The notes beneath the pieces were generated by a model. That model saw only the letters and a list, made by a program, of their open reading frames with translations. It did no database searches and was not told the origin of the DNA. 64,000 bases of DNA from Hyphomicrobium sp. D-2 (lineage in GTDB: Bacteria; Pseudomonadota; Alphaproteobacteria; Rhizobiales; Hyphomicrobiaceae), in the NCBI RefSeq assembly GCF_029872155.1, contig NZ_JARXLA010000003.1, positions 62,001-126,000 on the forward strand, read 5' to 3'. Shown in pieces: positions 45,929-55,173 of the stretch (position 1 is the first letter of the stretch; each line of letters begins with the position of its first letter). The position numbers were made by a program, and so were the translations under genes.

Positions 45929-47211
45929 GCGGCGTGATGATCGACCGGCGGCAGCGCTTCGCCAAGCAGGAACCACGCTTCCTGCATGCCCAGCCCTTTG
46001 ATCTCCATCGGCCCGCAGGCTTCATATCGGAATGCGTTGCCGAGCAGATCGTGTGTGCACGGACAAATGAGTATGCGCCCCGTTTGCGAACGGGCCTCAA
46101 GGCGGTTGGCGAGGTTCACCGGATCGCCCCAGACATCGTAGCTGAATTTACGCTTGCCGATGACGCCTGCTGTAACCGGCCCCGACGCGATGCCGATGCG
46201 GATGCCGATGGCGAAGTCGCTTGCAGCGTTGTGGCGTTCTATGGCGGCCAGCATATCGTGCGCCATGCGTGCCAGCTTTACGGTGTGACCGTCGCTCGGC
46301 ACCGGCAACCCTGAGGCGACCATATAAGCGTCGCCGATGGTCTTGATCTTTTCGACGCCATGCTGCGTCGCGAGGCTGTCGAACTCGGTCACGATGCGGC
46401 TCAGCAGATCGACGGTAGCAGCAGCGCCAAGACGCCGCGCGATGCCGACAAAGCCCGAGATGTCGGCGAACAGCACCGATCCGCATTCATAATTGTCGGC
46501 GATCAGTGTGTGGGGATCAGCTTTCAGTCGCTCGACGATGACATCCGGCAAAACATTATGCAGCACGGCGTCGGTCTCGGCCTTGGCCTGCTCGGCCAGA
46601 TGAAATGCATAGTAGACCGATGCCGCAATGAGGCCGACGGTTGTGATCGCTGCCTGCGTGTAATTCGCGTCGAGCACCGAGCGTTCGGTTGCTGTCAGGT
46701 CGGCTGGTGCAGGAAACCGGAACCACGCAAACAGATGCAGCGCCAGTCCGGAAATCACCACCAGCGCGATCAAACGAATGCGCTGCAGACCGAATATGAC
46801 GAACGGAGCAGCGGCGGCGATGATGTATTGCAGGCTGGCGCCGCCTTCGCGGCTGAAGAATTGCGTGAACGCCAGCAGCGCCGCATACTCTGCACCGACA
46901 AGAAGCAGGCCACCGGATATTTCACTGATGCGATGGGTCAGCGGCACCACAAGCACCACAGCGGCAAGTACGACATTGACCCACACCATTGGTGCATAGG
47001 CCTGATAGTCGGTCAGCGCCTGCTGTGCGGCATAGATCAGCGTCGTGGTGGCGATCAGATAGCACATCACGTTGAGGATCTTCAGCCGTCGGCGCACATC
47101 GGGCGGATAGCTCGCGGTGCCCGCAGCCGCCAGCGTACGGCCCAGCTCGCGCACCTTTCGCGTCGCGGTGCAGATGTGTTGTCGCGCGCCAAGCCGTTCG
47201 AACATTCTCAT
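45925..47211 (-). CDS. Class III adenylate/guanylate cyclase, membrane-anchored
   Basis: The 428-residue protein has about six N-terminal membrane helices (residues 48–205) and a C-terminal class III cyclase domain: SVLFADISGFVGIARRLG (metal Asp), VEKIKTIGDAYMVASG (second Asp and Lys), IGIASGPVTAGVIGKRKFSYDVWGDPVNLANRLE. All metal and purine-contact elements are present, and the KIKTIGDAY plus DVWGDPVNLANR pattern favours ATP, so cAMP is the likely product. It overlaps the Crp-like gene by 4 nt (ATGA), a strong hint that signal maker and receptor are made together. Confidence 0.92.
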   Translation of the reverse strand: MRMFERLGARQHICTATRKVRELGRTLAAAGTASYPPDVRRRLKILNVMCYLIATTTLIYAAQQALTDYQAYAPMVWVNVVLAAVVLVVPLTHRISEISGGLLLVGAEYAALLAFTQFFSREGGASLQYIIAAAAPFVIFGLQRIRLIALVVISGLALHLFAWFRFPAPADLTATERSVLDANYTQAAITTVGLIAASVYYAFHLAEQAKAETDAVLHNVLPDVIVERLKADPHTLIADNYECGSVLFADISGFVGIARRLGAAATVDLLSRIVTEFDSLATQHGVEKIKTIGDAYMVASGLPVPSDGHTVKLARMAHDMLAAIERHNAASDFAIGIRIGIASGPVTAGVIGKRKFSYDVWGDPVNLANRLEARSQTGRILICPCTHDLLGNAFRYEACGPMEIKGLGMQEAWFLLGEALPPVDHHAA

Positions 47212-47906
47212 GCGGTCCCGGCGATGGCCTCAAGTTCGCTCATGCTGCAAGTGATGCGCGTGCCGCTGCGAACGATTGCGCCGCTTGCTTCCAGCAGCGC
47301 CAGGGCGGCATTCACCTTCGGGCGGCTGGCGCCGACAAGCAGGGCGAGCTCGCTTTGCGACATGCTGATGTCGACGGCGATTTGCCCTTCAGTGTCATCC
47401 GGCGCCGCTGCCTTGGCGGTGGCCAGAAAGAAGCGGGCAAGCCGCCCCTCGATGGGATACAGCGCTATGGCTTCAAGCTGCTGGTCAGCGTCGCGGATGC
47501 GGCCGCACAGAAACCGGATCACGGCTTCGGCCACGCGTGGATGCGTTTCAAGCAGGCGTTTGAAAGCTGGTTTAGAAAGGCACAGTACGTTCACCGCATC
47601 GACCGCTGTCGCATCGGCGGTGCGCAGGCCGCCATCCAGCATCGCGATCTCGCCGAATACGGCTCCGGTGCTGGCATGGGCAAACGAAAGCTCGCGGCCT
47701 TCGGGGCTGAGTATCGAGATCCGCACGCGGCCCGATACAACCAGATACATCTCGGTGCCCGGATCGCCGCGGCCGAAGATGGTTTGTCCGGCATTAAAAC
47801 CGATGGCGCGCATCTCGCCGGCAATGGTGTGCCGGATCGCCTCATCCATCGGGCCAAAAAGCGACGTCTGGGCGAGAAATTCGGTGATGGCACTTCTGGA
47901 AAGCAT
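47208..47906 (-). CDS. Crp/Fnr-family transcriptional regulator
   Basis: The protein of about 232 residues has a cyclic-nucleotide-binding domain (residues 15–130: GTEMYLVVSGRVRI, GAVFGEIAMLDGGLRTADATA) whose GEIAxLxxxxRxADAxA motif keeps the Glu and Arg needed to bind cAMP, and a winged-helix DNA-binding domain (MSQSELALLVGASRPKVNAALALLE). It is therefore more Crp-like than Fnr-like. The ATG at 47906 begins the conserved part; the frame extends upstream without signals. The downstream cyclase overlaps it. Confidence 0.9.
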   Translation of the reverse strand: MLSRSAITEFLAQTSLFGPMDEAIRHTIAGEMRAIGFNAGQTIFGRGDPGTEMYLVVSGRVRISILSPEGRELSFAHASTGAVFGEIAMLDGGLRTADATAVDAVNVLCLSKPAFKRLLETHPRVAEAVIRFLCGRIRDADQQLEAIALYPIEGRLARFFLATAKAAAPDDTEGQIAVDISMSQSELALLVGASRPKVNAALALLEASGAIVRSGTRITCSMSELEAIAGTA

Positions 47907-48200
47907 GTTCCGAGGCAATCCCGTTTGAAAAAATATGGTGGTTTGTGGCGATGGTATTGCAGCGCGGTAACGTATCATCATGAAACTGCGGCAGCATCCC
48001 AATTTGCCCGCACGTGACGTGCAAAAGGTGAAGCCCCTTGCTTTTCGGCCTATGCCTTTGCAATGTCGTTGAGCTTTGTAAAAGCACTCCGGCTGTTGTG
48101 ACCAGGCCGGGTTGGGGTTTTGCCTGCATGGCGGTGATCCGCCCGTGCGATGGCGAACCGCCACGGGTTCTTATGTTTTCCTCTCAAGGTGACGCCTGCG

Positions 48201-48947
48201 ATGTCTGCCAAGGCCGCATTTCTGAGCGCGCTCAGCCGAACCGATCATCCGCGCCGCGATACGCTGCGGCGCGAGCTGGCGCGGGAACGGAGCGCCAATA
48301 AGTCTGATGAGGCCGCGCGTCCCCGGCTGGTGCTGGCCAGCGCAAGCCCGCGCCGTCTCATGCTGCTGTCGCAGGTCGGGATCGAGCCGGATGCGCTGCG
48401 TCCCTCCTCAATCGATGAGTCGGCGCGTAGAACCGAGATGCCGCGCGGCTATGCAGCCCGTATCGCCCGCGCCAAGGCGGAAACCGCCCGCGATCAGATC
48501 GCGAACGACAAGGACATCGCCTCGGCCTATGTCCTGGCTGCTGACACCGTAGTGGCGGTGGGCCGGCGCATTCTGATGAAGCCATCAAACATCGAGGAAG
48601 CTGCAAATTGTCTGCAGCTTCTCTCCGGCCGAGCCCATCGGGTACTGACCAGTGTCTGCCTGATCACGCCCGACGATCGTATGAAGCAGAAGATCGTCGA
48701 CACCCGGGTGCGCTTTAAACACCTCACGCGCGAAGAGATCGAAGCCTATATCGCCTCGCGAGAGTGGCGCGATAAGGCCGGTGGTTATGCAATTCAGGGG
48801 CTGGCCGGTTCGTTCGTCCAGAAAATCGTCGGTTCCTATTCCAGCGTTGTTGGCCTGCCGCTGACCGAAGTGGTGCAGATGCTGGCAGCCGAAGGGTTCC
48901 CGATCCATTTCGCCTGGGTGCGCGCGGCGGAACTCGATCCCACCTGA
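48201..48947 (+). CDS. maf: Maf-like nucleotide pyrophosphatase
   Basis: The protein of about 248 residues is a Maf-family septum-associated nucleoside-triphosphate pyrophosphatase that removes non-canonical or excess nucleotides (dTTP/UTP or modified bases): LVLASASPRRLMLLSQVGI, AADTVVAVGRRIL, SGRAHRVLTSVCL and DKAGGYAIQGLAGSFV. It has an unusual extra 45 residues before the conserved start. AAGGTGA precedes the ATG at 48201. yacG follows 34 nt downstream. Confidence 0.9.
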   Translation: MSAKAAFLSALSRTDHPRRDTLRRELARERSANKSDEAARPRLVLASASPRRLMLLSQVGIEPDALRPSSIDESARRTEMPRGYAARIARAKAETARDQIANDKDIASAYVLAADTVVAVGRRILMKPSNIEEAANCLQLLSGRAHRVLTSVCLITPDDRMKQKIVDTRVRFKHLTREEIEAYIASREWRDKAGGYAIQGLAGSFVQKIVGSYSSVVGLPLTEVVQMLAAEGFPIHFAWVRAAELDPT

Positions 48948-48981
48948 CCGCGTACCTTTTTTGTCAGGAGTTTGAGAAGCC

Positions 48982-49227
48982 ATGGCTGATCAGGAAACAG
49001 GCTCTAAACCAGCCTCCGGTCGCCGGTGCCCGATTTGCGCCGAGCCAACCGACACCGCATATCGCCCGTTCTGCTCCCGCCGTTGCCGCGATGTCGACTT
49101 GGGCCGCTGGCTGGGCGGCGGCTACGTGATCGCTGGTGGTCAGCAGGATGCCGACGAAGACGGCGACGAAGATCTGGAGCGCGCCCTGCGCCCTTCCATC
49201 GGCGGCCCCGAAAGCGATCAGGAGTGA
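48982..49227 (+). CDS. yacG: DNA gyrase inhibitor YacG
   Basis: The 81-residue protein has the treble-clef zinc site CPICAEPTDTAYRPFCSRRCRDVDLGRWLGGGYVIAG (four Cys), the signature of YacG, which binds GyrB and blocks its DNA access. The tail is acidic. It follows maf closely and precedes tRNA-Phe on the other strand, the usual alphaproteobacterial order. Confidence 0.93.
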   Translation: MADQETGSKPASGRRCPICAEPTDTAYRPFCSRRCRDVDLGRWLGGGYVIAGGQQDADEDGDEDLERALRPSIGGPESDQE

Positions 49228-49398
49228 TCAGGGCGGACGCGCCGATAGCCTAGCGTCACGCCCCGGAATGGGCTGGGGGGTGATGGCGACAGCGCGCTAC
49301 GGCTAACCGGGCGAGAAAAATCCCACGCCGAGACCAGAACGGTGATGAAGTGGTGCATCCGCTCTCGAATTGTCTGGGTCTAAGTGCTTGATTTTAAA

Positions 49399-49474
49399 TG
49401 GTGCCCAGGGCCGGAATCGAACCAGCGACACCGTGATTTTCAGTCACGTGCTCTACCAACTGAGCTACCTGGGC
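49399..49474 (-). tRNA. tRNA-Phe (anticodon GAA)
   Basis: The 76-nt minus-strand gene folds as a standard cloverleaf: acceptor GCCCAGG/CCTGGGC, D-arm AGCTCAGTTGGTAGAGC, anticodon loop CTGAAAA (GAA), T-arm GGTTCGATTCC, and encoded CCA. Its acceptor stem is the same as that of tRNA-Leu at 23.6 kb. Confidence 0.96.
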
Positions 49475-49883
49475 ATTGCATCGGAGGCAAGAGCCAGCAC
49501 CGAAGTTCGGCCCTTATAGTGATGACATTGACGGATGTCTAGCGCCTCGCACGACTAATCCGAGACAGTTCGGCCACCTTTCCCACAGAGGACTTGGAAC
49601 CGTCCGCCAAACCGGCCTGTCCATCTGCAAAATGCGCCGAAAATCGCGCTAAATCCTAAAATCGCCTTTGCAGGCAGCCCATCATCAGCGACCGCTTATC
49701 GCAGATGCTTCCGGTGCGGCGCATCGGCCTTCACACAGCAAGGTGGCACGCCATGATGGCGATGTGGCACTTCGGCGGTTATGCCTGAGCGAAATGCTTC
49801 GGGTGGCGATCGGTGTGCTGGTCTGGCACGATGATTCCCATCTGGCAGGGTGACTGGGGAATAATGATGGGGGCAGGCCGGTA
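49475..49883. other. Gene-less interval before the DUF3649 operon
   Basis: About 410 nt between tRNA-Phe and DUF3649. No gene is supported; the promoter of the DUF3649–PepSY operon must lie here but no clear Fur-type box was found. Confidence 0.45.
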
Positions 49884-50186
49884 ATGGTAACGGGGCCGAA
49901 TACGGTTGATCGTGCGGATCGAGGCGTAGCTATCGCCATGCGGGCCGTGCTTGCAATCGCCGGCGGATATGCGGTGACGTGGGTGCTTGCCTATTGGCTG
50001 GCGAAGATCATGCCGCTTGCGGATTCAGAAGCTGTCATCGTCACATCGCTGCTGGGCTTGCTGGTTTATCCGGCGCTGATGGTGTGGGCGTTTGCCTGTC
50101 CGCGCACGATAAGGGTGTTTGCGACGTTCGCGTTGATCTGCGCCGCTGGCTTTCTTCCCATCGTTAGCGGGAGTGCACTGTGGTGA
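49884..50186 (+). CDS. DUF3649 small membrane protein
   Basis: The 100-residue protein has three membrane helices (about residues 18–40, 48–70 and 74–96) and the look of DUF3649, a family found with PepSY-TM and DUF3325 proteins beside siderophore receptors. It probably supports iron release or uptake at the inner membrane, but the mechanism is unknown. Its stop overlaps the start of the PepSY gene. Confidence 0.75.
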   Translation: MVTGPNTVDRADRGVAIAMRAVLAIAGGYAVTWVLAYWLAKIMPLADSEAVIVTSLLGLLVYPALMVWAFACPRTIRVFATFALICAAGFLPIVSGSALW

Positions 50187-51820
50187 GTAACGATCAAGGT
50201 GCGGGCGTTGCTGCGGCAGCGTCTGCAGAAGAGCAATCGAAACCCTTCAACACCACCGCCTCGCTGACGCGCCTGCATACCTGGTTTGGGCTGACGGCCG
50301 GCTGGCTTCTGTTTGTCATTTTCTTCACCGGCAGCCTCACTGTGTTTGCGCCGGAAATCACCCTGTGGATGCAGCCCGAAGTCAGCGTGCCGAGCCACTC
50401 TGAGCTGGGCGCAACGCCGCGAGCGGTGCAAACCGCGGAAGCATTCTGGGCCGAGAAGGGACAATCCGATGCGCGTGCCATGGTGCGCTTTCCCGACGCG
50501 CGTAATCCGGACCTGCGCATCTCATTCGGCGGCCGGGGTGACATCAAAACCTATGCGATGGATCCGCTCACCGGAGAACAATATGAACCGCGCAGCACGA
50601 TGGGTGCCCAGTTTTTCCGGGCGCTGCATTACCGTCTGAACATCGACAGGCGCAGCAACGAAATCGGCTTCTGGATCGTGGGGCTTGCCACCGCCATGAT
50701 GCTGGCGGTTTTGATCAGCGGCGTCATCATTCACAAGCGCATTTTCCGCGAGCTGTTTGTGTTCAGGCCGCGATCGGCATACCCGCGCGCATGGCTGGAC
50801 GGGCATACGGCGCTAGGTGTTTTCGCGCTGCCGTTCCTGTTCGTCATCGGCTTCACTGGGCTGGCCTACTTCTATTTCCTGTATGTGCCTGCGGGTGTGT
50901 CGGCGCTGTTCAATGGCGATCAGGCAGCATTTCGGCAGGCGATGTCGCAATCGGCGCAGGGCGGCGGTGGCGGCAAGCGGGAAGCCTCCCCAGGGGGCAT
51001 GTTGCCGCTGAGCGCGTTTGTCGAGAAGGCCGAACCCGCGATGCCACGCAGTGAAATGGCCAGCATCCGCATAACGCCATCGAAAGGCGGCGCAAGCGTT
51101 GTCGAGGTGCGCGGCTCGCGTGATGTCGGCATCGTGCGCGATGCAGGCCGCGTCGCGTTCGATGGCGCCAGCGGAGACATCGTGCAGCCTCTGGCGGCGC
51201 CATTGCCTGCCGAACGGCTCCAGTCATTTGTGGTTGGGCTGCATCTGGCCTGGTTCGGCGGCTACGCGATGCATTGGCTGTATTTCGTTCTTGGCCTCAT
51301 GGGCGCAGGAACGATGGCAACCGGTCTGGTGATGTTCACTGTCAAGCGCTCGGCGCGCATCGATCGTGCGTCGCGGGCGGACAGACTGTGGTGGCTGGCG
51401 GTGGGGCGCATCAATGTTGCTGTCATCGCCGGGCTGGCGCTCGCGTCAATCTCCTATCTCTGGGCCAATCGGGTGCTTGCTGTCGGGCTGGAGGAGCGGG
51501 CGATGTTTGAGATCCGTGTCTTCTTCGTCGTGTGGGTGGCGGCGCTGCTGCATGCCTACCTGAGGGGCGCAGCGATGGCGTGGCGGGAGCAACTCGGACT
51601 GGCAGCTCTGATGGCGTGCTCTTTGCCCGTGCTGAACTGGATGACAACGCGGCAATGGGCTGGCACCTATGCGGCCGACGGTGACTGGCAACGGTTCAGC
51701 GTCGAGCTGGTGGTGGTTGCAATGGGTGTTGGCGCAGCTGCAGTCGCGATCAAGCTGGGCAACATATCCGCCGCAGCCGAGAATACCTTTCAGCGCCGGA
51801 ACGTGGAGGCGCTGACATGA
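50180..51820 (+). CDS. PepSY-associated membrane protein
   Basis: The 546-residue protein has the PepSY_TM architecture: a first helix after TRLHTWFGLTAGWLLFVIFFTGSL, a periplasmic PepSY-like region, two further helix groups with conserved histidines (FRALHYRLNI, GLHLAWFGGYAMHWLYFVLGLMG) and several C-terminal helices. These proteins are linked to TonB-dependent siderophore receptors and are thought to reduce ferric chelates or move electrons across the membrane, with His residues as haem or metal ligands. It overlaps DUF3649 upstream and DUF3325 downstream. Confidence 0.9.
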   Translation: MVSNDQGAGVAAAASAEEQSKPFNTTASLTRLHTWFGLTAGWLLFVIFFTGSLTVFAPEITLWMQPEVSVPSHSELGATPRAVQTAEAFWAEKGQSDARAMVRFPDARNPDLRISFGGRGDIKTYAMDPLTGEQYEPRSTMGAQFFRALHYRLNIDRRSNEIGFWIVGLATAMMLAVLISGVIIHKRIFRELFVFRPRSAYPRAWLDGHTALGVFALPFLFVIGFTGLAYFYFLYVPAGVSALFNGDQAAFRQAMSQSAQGGGGGKREASPGGMLPLSAFVEKAEPAMPRSEMASIRITPSKGGASVVEVRGSRDVGIVRDAGRVAFDGASGDIVQPLAAPLPAERLQSFVVGLHLAWFGGYAMHWLYFVLGLMGAGTMATGLVMFTVKRSARIDRASRADRLWWLAVGRINVAVIAGLALASISYLWANRVLAVGLEERAMFEIRVFFVVWVAALLHAYLRGAAMAWREQLGLAALMACSLPVLNWMTTRQWAGTYAADGDWQRFSVELVVVAMGVGAAAVAIKLGNISAAAENTFQRRNVEALT

Positions 51821-52140
51821 TCGCCGCAGCATTTTGTTTCGCCTATTGCGGGCTTTCCGGACTGGCGGCATCGCAGACGCATCGCAAGCGTGACATCCCG
51901 CATGTGGTCGCCACAAGGATTCCGTCCTGGCTGCTGCGCATCTTCGGAACGCTGGCGCTGCTACTGTCGCTGTGGGTCTGCCTTTCCATCTGGCCGATCG
52001 ATGAAGGCATTGTCGCCTGGGTTTTGGTGGCGGCTATGTCGGGCATCGCCGTGGTTGGCGTGCTGTCGTTGGCGCCCGGCGGTTTCTGGTGGTTCCTGTT
52101 TCTTGCGGCGATTGCGGGCGCAGCTCTGTTGGGGCTTTAG
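51817..52140 (+). CDS. DUF3325 small membrane protein
   Basis: The 107-residue protein has three or four membrane helices and begins with CFAYCGLSGLAASQTHRKRDI, typical of DUF3325. It overlaps the PepSY gene by 4 nt and completes the three-gene membrane set that faces the TonB receptor. The function is not known beyond the association with iron uptake. Confidence 0.78.
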   Translation: MIAAAFCFAYCGLSGLAASQTHRKRDIPHVVATRIPSWLLRIFGTLALLLSLWVCLSIWPIDEGIVAWVLVAAMSGIAVVGVLSLAPGGFWWFLFLAAIAGAALLGL

Positions 52141-52198
52141 CTGAGCGTGATTTTCCGACTGAACGCTGAGTGGCTCCTGTCGCTGGCGTCTGAAAAAC

Positions 52199-52240
52199 AA
52201 AAGCCCCGCTGTGGTTTCAATCCGCAGCGGGGCTTTTTCG
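52199..52240. terminator. Bidirectional terminator between DUF3325 and TonB receptor
   Basis: AAGCCCCGCTG/CAGCGGGGCTT (52201–52211, 52225–52235) forms an 11-bp stem with T-runs to the right on plus and, through the upstream A-rich stretch, on minus. Confidence 0.88.
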
Positions 52241-52274
52241 TTTGTATGCTGTCCGGCTTGTTAGCTGGCGTGCA

Positions 52275-54641
52275 TTACCAGCCCAGCGACAGGCGGCTGT
52301 AGAACACCGATGGCGAAGGCTCGCGGCTGGTGGTGAGTGCAGTGATTGCACCGGCGCCGTTGCGGGTCGTGACCGTGCGGATATCGTCGGCCCGCAGCAG
52401 GTTGCTGGCCGTGATGCTCAGCACAACATTTTCTTCCAGTGAGATGCGCGCCGATGCATCGAGGCGATCCAGAGCCGAGAAGCTTGTGTGCTCATAGCTG
52501 CCGTTGGTCTGCAGAATATTCTGATCGTAGGCATAGGTGCGGTTGTAACCGAGGCCGAATGTCGTCGCCCACATCGGCACGTAATAGTCGAAGCCGATGT
52601 TGGTCAGCAGACCGGGCTGATCGGCGAAACGACGGGTTTGTCCGGTGACGCTGTCGGTAAGCTCCGACTTCATCGCCGTTGCGTTGCCCCATAGCGTTAG
52701 GTCGGTGAGGCCGACGAACGCCATCGGCAGGCGCGCTTCCAGCTCGACGCCGTACAGGTGGCCATCGCCAGCATTGCGCGGCGTTTGAACCCAGCGATTG
52801 GTCGTCGTGTCACGCTCGATCGCGTATTCGATCTTGTCCTCGAACGAGCGGGCGAAGAAGTTCGCTGCCACTAGGCCGGTGCGCTCGAAGAAGTAATAGT
52901 CCGTGCCGACATCCAGGCCCCAGATCTTTTCGGGCGTGGTGTCGGGGTTGCCGCGCTCGTCCGGCGAAGCGTAGGTGCCGTCCTCTTCAATGAGGGTAGG
53001 CGTCAGTTCGCTGAGGTCGGGGCGGCGCAGTGTGCGTGCGATGCCGAGGCGGAAGTCGAGGTTTTCCGCAGCAGAGAGACGATAGCTGAGCGATGGATTG
53101 AAGTCGGTGGCAGACACTTCGTTCTGGAGACGCTGATCGTTGATGGTCTCGGTGATGGAGTGCTCCATGCGCAGGCCGACGGTCAGCAGGTCGTTGCCGA
53201 ACAGCGAGACGCTGTCGCTGATGTACGCATGATAAATGTCTTCCGTGACCTGATAGGTGCGCTCCGGCACCGGAGCAGGCACGAAGCCGATGATCGCGTT
53301 TTCGTCGTGCAGGCGCTGGGCCCAGCCAACGCCGGCCTCGACCGTGTGCTGGCCGATGCGCGACTTGATTGCGCTGCCCGCGGCGATGCGTTCAACGTCG
53401 ATCGGCACGAAGCGCGGCGCCTGTACGGTTGGTCCGCTGGTTATAGCGCCGCTGCTGTTGAATTCGGTGCGCACGGTGTGGCGTGAGGTGTCCTCACGGC
53501 CGCGCTGGTATTCGAAATAGGTTCGCGCGTTGGTGGCGTTGCCGAAATCATGCAGCCATTCGGTCGCGACGCCATACGCTTCGCGGATACGCTCGCGCGA
53601 TTCCTTGGTGTCGCGGTCAACGTACTGCTGATTTTTGCTCAAGCGGAATGCGTTCTGTTCGCGCTGCTCGGTGGTCTTCAGGTAGCTCGGCGCGACGATG
53701 ATCGTATTGGCCGGGTTGATGTCCCACTCGAAGCGCGACAGGAAGGTATATTCGTCGAACTTGCGATGCTGGGGCGCAACCTCGCCGCGATCGGGTGTGG
53801 TGCCGTTGGTGCTGAATGTGAGCTCGCTGGAGCTTTCCTGCACCAGACGGCGCTGATAACCGCCTGCAATAAAATAACGCACCGCACCGGCTTCACCGCC
53901 CTGCCAGGCGTTGATCTCGCCTGGCGAGCCGTTGTTGGGCATGCGTCCGGCGCCGAGGGTGAGCTGGCCACCCGATGGACCGAATGAGCGGCGCGTGATG
54001 ATGTTCACCGTGCCGGCGGCGCCCTGGGATTCCATGCTGGCCAGCGGCGTACGGGTAATTTCGATGCGCTCGATAAACGAAGCGGGAATGCGGTCCACTT
54101 CCATGTTGCGGCTGGTGTCGCCGTCAAGCAGCGGGCGGCCGTCGAGCAGCACCTGCGTGTAGGCCTTGTCGATGCCGCGCAGCTTGATGTCGCGCGATCT
54201 GTTCACGCCGGGGAATGTCACGCCGGGCAGGCGCCGCATTACATCGCCGATGCTGAGATGGCTGTACTGCTGCAGTTGCGCGCCTTCCATGATCATGACG
54301 CCGTTAGGCGCCTGGGCACGGGCTGTGGCGGCGTTTTGAGCGGCGGCGTTGACCGCGTTTCCGGAGGCAGTGACAGAGCCTGCATCAGACGGCGGGAGAG
54401 GCGACGCACCGCTGGCCGTGATGGGCGATGCCGGCTCTGGTGCGGAAACAGCGCTTGGTGTGGAAGCCTGCGTTTTCGGCTTCTTCTTAGCTGCTGATTT
54501 CTTTGGGGCCTTCGATTGTGGCGAGGTCGTTACCTCCACCGGCGGTAGCGGAACGTCCGCATCCTGTGCCCACGCAAAAGACCCTGCATTCGCTGCAACC
54601 ATAACGGCTGCAGCGCACACTGTACGCCAAAGTACGCTCAC
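52275..54641 (-). CDS. TonB-dependent outer-membrane receptor
   Basis: The 788-residue protein has a signal peptide (ending FAWAQ), a Lys/Pro/Ala-rich linker of about 90 residues, a plug domain (SIGDVMRRLPGVTF, DIKLRGIDKAYTQVLLDGRPL, ERIEITRTPLASMESQGAAGTVNIITRR) and a 22-strand barrel ending FYSRLSLGW with a terminal aromatic. It imports a ferric siderophore or other metal chelate with TonB energy. The start is GTG, with GGGAG upstream. It is convergent with DUF3649–PepSY–DUF3325, a pairing usual for siderophore uptake. Confidence 0.93.
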   Translation of the reverse strand: MSVLWRTVCAAAVMVAANAGSFAWAQDADVPLPPVEVTTSPQSKAPKKSAAKKKPKTQASTPSAVSAPEPASPITASGASPLPPSDAGSVTASGNAVNAAAQNAATARAQAPNGVMIMEGAQLQQYSHLSIGDVMRRLPGVTFPGVNRSRDIKLRGIDKAYTQVLLDGRPLLDGDTSRNMEVDRIPASFIERIEITRTPLASMESQGAAGTVNIITRRSFGPSGGQLTLGAGRMPNNGSPGEINAWQGGEAGAVRYFIAGGYQRRLVQESSSELTFSTNGTTPDRGEVAPQHRKFDEYTFLSRFEWDINPANTIIVAPSYLKTTEQREQNAFRLSKNQQYVDRDTKESRERIREAYGVATEWLHDFGNATNARTYFEYQRGREDTSRHTVRTEFNSSGAITSGPTVQAPRFVPIDVERIAAGSAIKSRIGQHTVEAGVGWAQRLHDENAIIGFVPAPVPERTYQVTEDIYHAYISDSVSLFGNDLLTVGLRMEHSITETINDQRLQNEVSATDFNPSLSYRLSAAENLDFRLGIARTLRRPDLSELTPTLIEEDGTYASPDERGNPDTTPEKIWGLDVGTDYYFFERTGLVAANFFARSFEDKIEYAIERDTTTNRWVQTPRNAGDGHLYGVELEARLPMAFVGLTDLTLWGNATAMKSELTDSVTGQTRRFADQPGLLTNIGFDYYVPMWATTFGLGYNRTYAYDQNILQTNGSYEHTSFSALDRLDASARISLEENVVLSITASNLLRADDIRTVTTRNGAGAITALTTSREPSPSVFYSRLSLGW

Positions 54642-54699
54642 TACTCTTAACTCCCGCTACGCAAACGCGGCGAAAGTTGCATGCATAGGGTGGTGGTAA

Positions 54700-54752
54700 C
54701 AATAATGTTTACTGTTGCGGTAATGAAAACGCAGTGTTGTACGACATTATTG
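54700..54752. promoter_or_regulatory. Inverted repeat upstream of the TonB receptor
   Basis: CAATAATGT (54700–54708) and ACATTATTG (54744–54752) form a 9-bp inverted repeat in an A/T-rich stretch 60–110 nt before the receptor start. It may be the operator of an iron regulator (Fur-type sites are A/T-rich AATAAT-like), but it does not match one consensus exactly. Confidence 0.4.
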
Positions 54753-54807
54753 CAACATGCATCTGTATCGGAAGGCGATGGATGGCCGCAATGTAGACGT
54801 GTGCAGG

Positions 54808-55161
54808 TCAGGAGGGTCTGGAAAAAACGTAGATCAGGCCCGTTGCCATCAGCAGCGCAACTGCAAGTGCGGGCAACAGCGTTGGTTCGCTGCCGATAAA
54901 GAAGACGACATAGCCGAACGCGCAACCCGCAAGCGCCATGATCTTGGCCCGCCAGGGAATAGCGCCGCGCGCGCGCCAGTCACGCAGCAGCGGCCCGAAG
55001 GTTGGGTTGTTTAGAAGCCATGCTTCAAGCCGTGGCGATGACCTGGCGAAGCATGCCGCCGCAACGATAAGAAACGGCGTCGTTGGCAGCACCGGCAGCA
55101 CCGCACCGATGAAGCCGAGCGCTACGAAGAACATTCCAAGCAATAGATAAAGCGTGCGCAA
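54808..55161 (-). CDS. YbaN (DUF454) family inner-membrane protein
   Basis: The 117-residue protein matches YbaN/DUF454: LLGMFFVALGFIGAVLPVLPTTPFLIVAAACFARSSPRLEAWLLNNPTFGPLLRDW, with two more helices after it. The role is unknown. It lies 12 nt after the FAD monooxygenase in the same direction and is probably co-transcribed. Confidence 0.9.
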   Translation of the reverse strand: MRTLYLLLGMFFVALGFIGAVLPVLPTTPFLIVAAACFARSSPRLEAWLLNNPTFGPLLRDWRARGAIPWRAKIMALAGCAFGYVVFFIGSEPTLLPALAVALLMATGLIYVFSRPS

Positions 55162-55173
55162 GCGGATGCCTGA

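Noticed and set aside
46360-47928. A 522-codon open frame on the plus strand
   Set aside because: It runs antisense through both the cyclase and the Crp-like genes and shows no protein pattern or ribosome-binding site.
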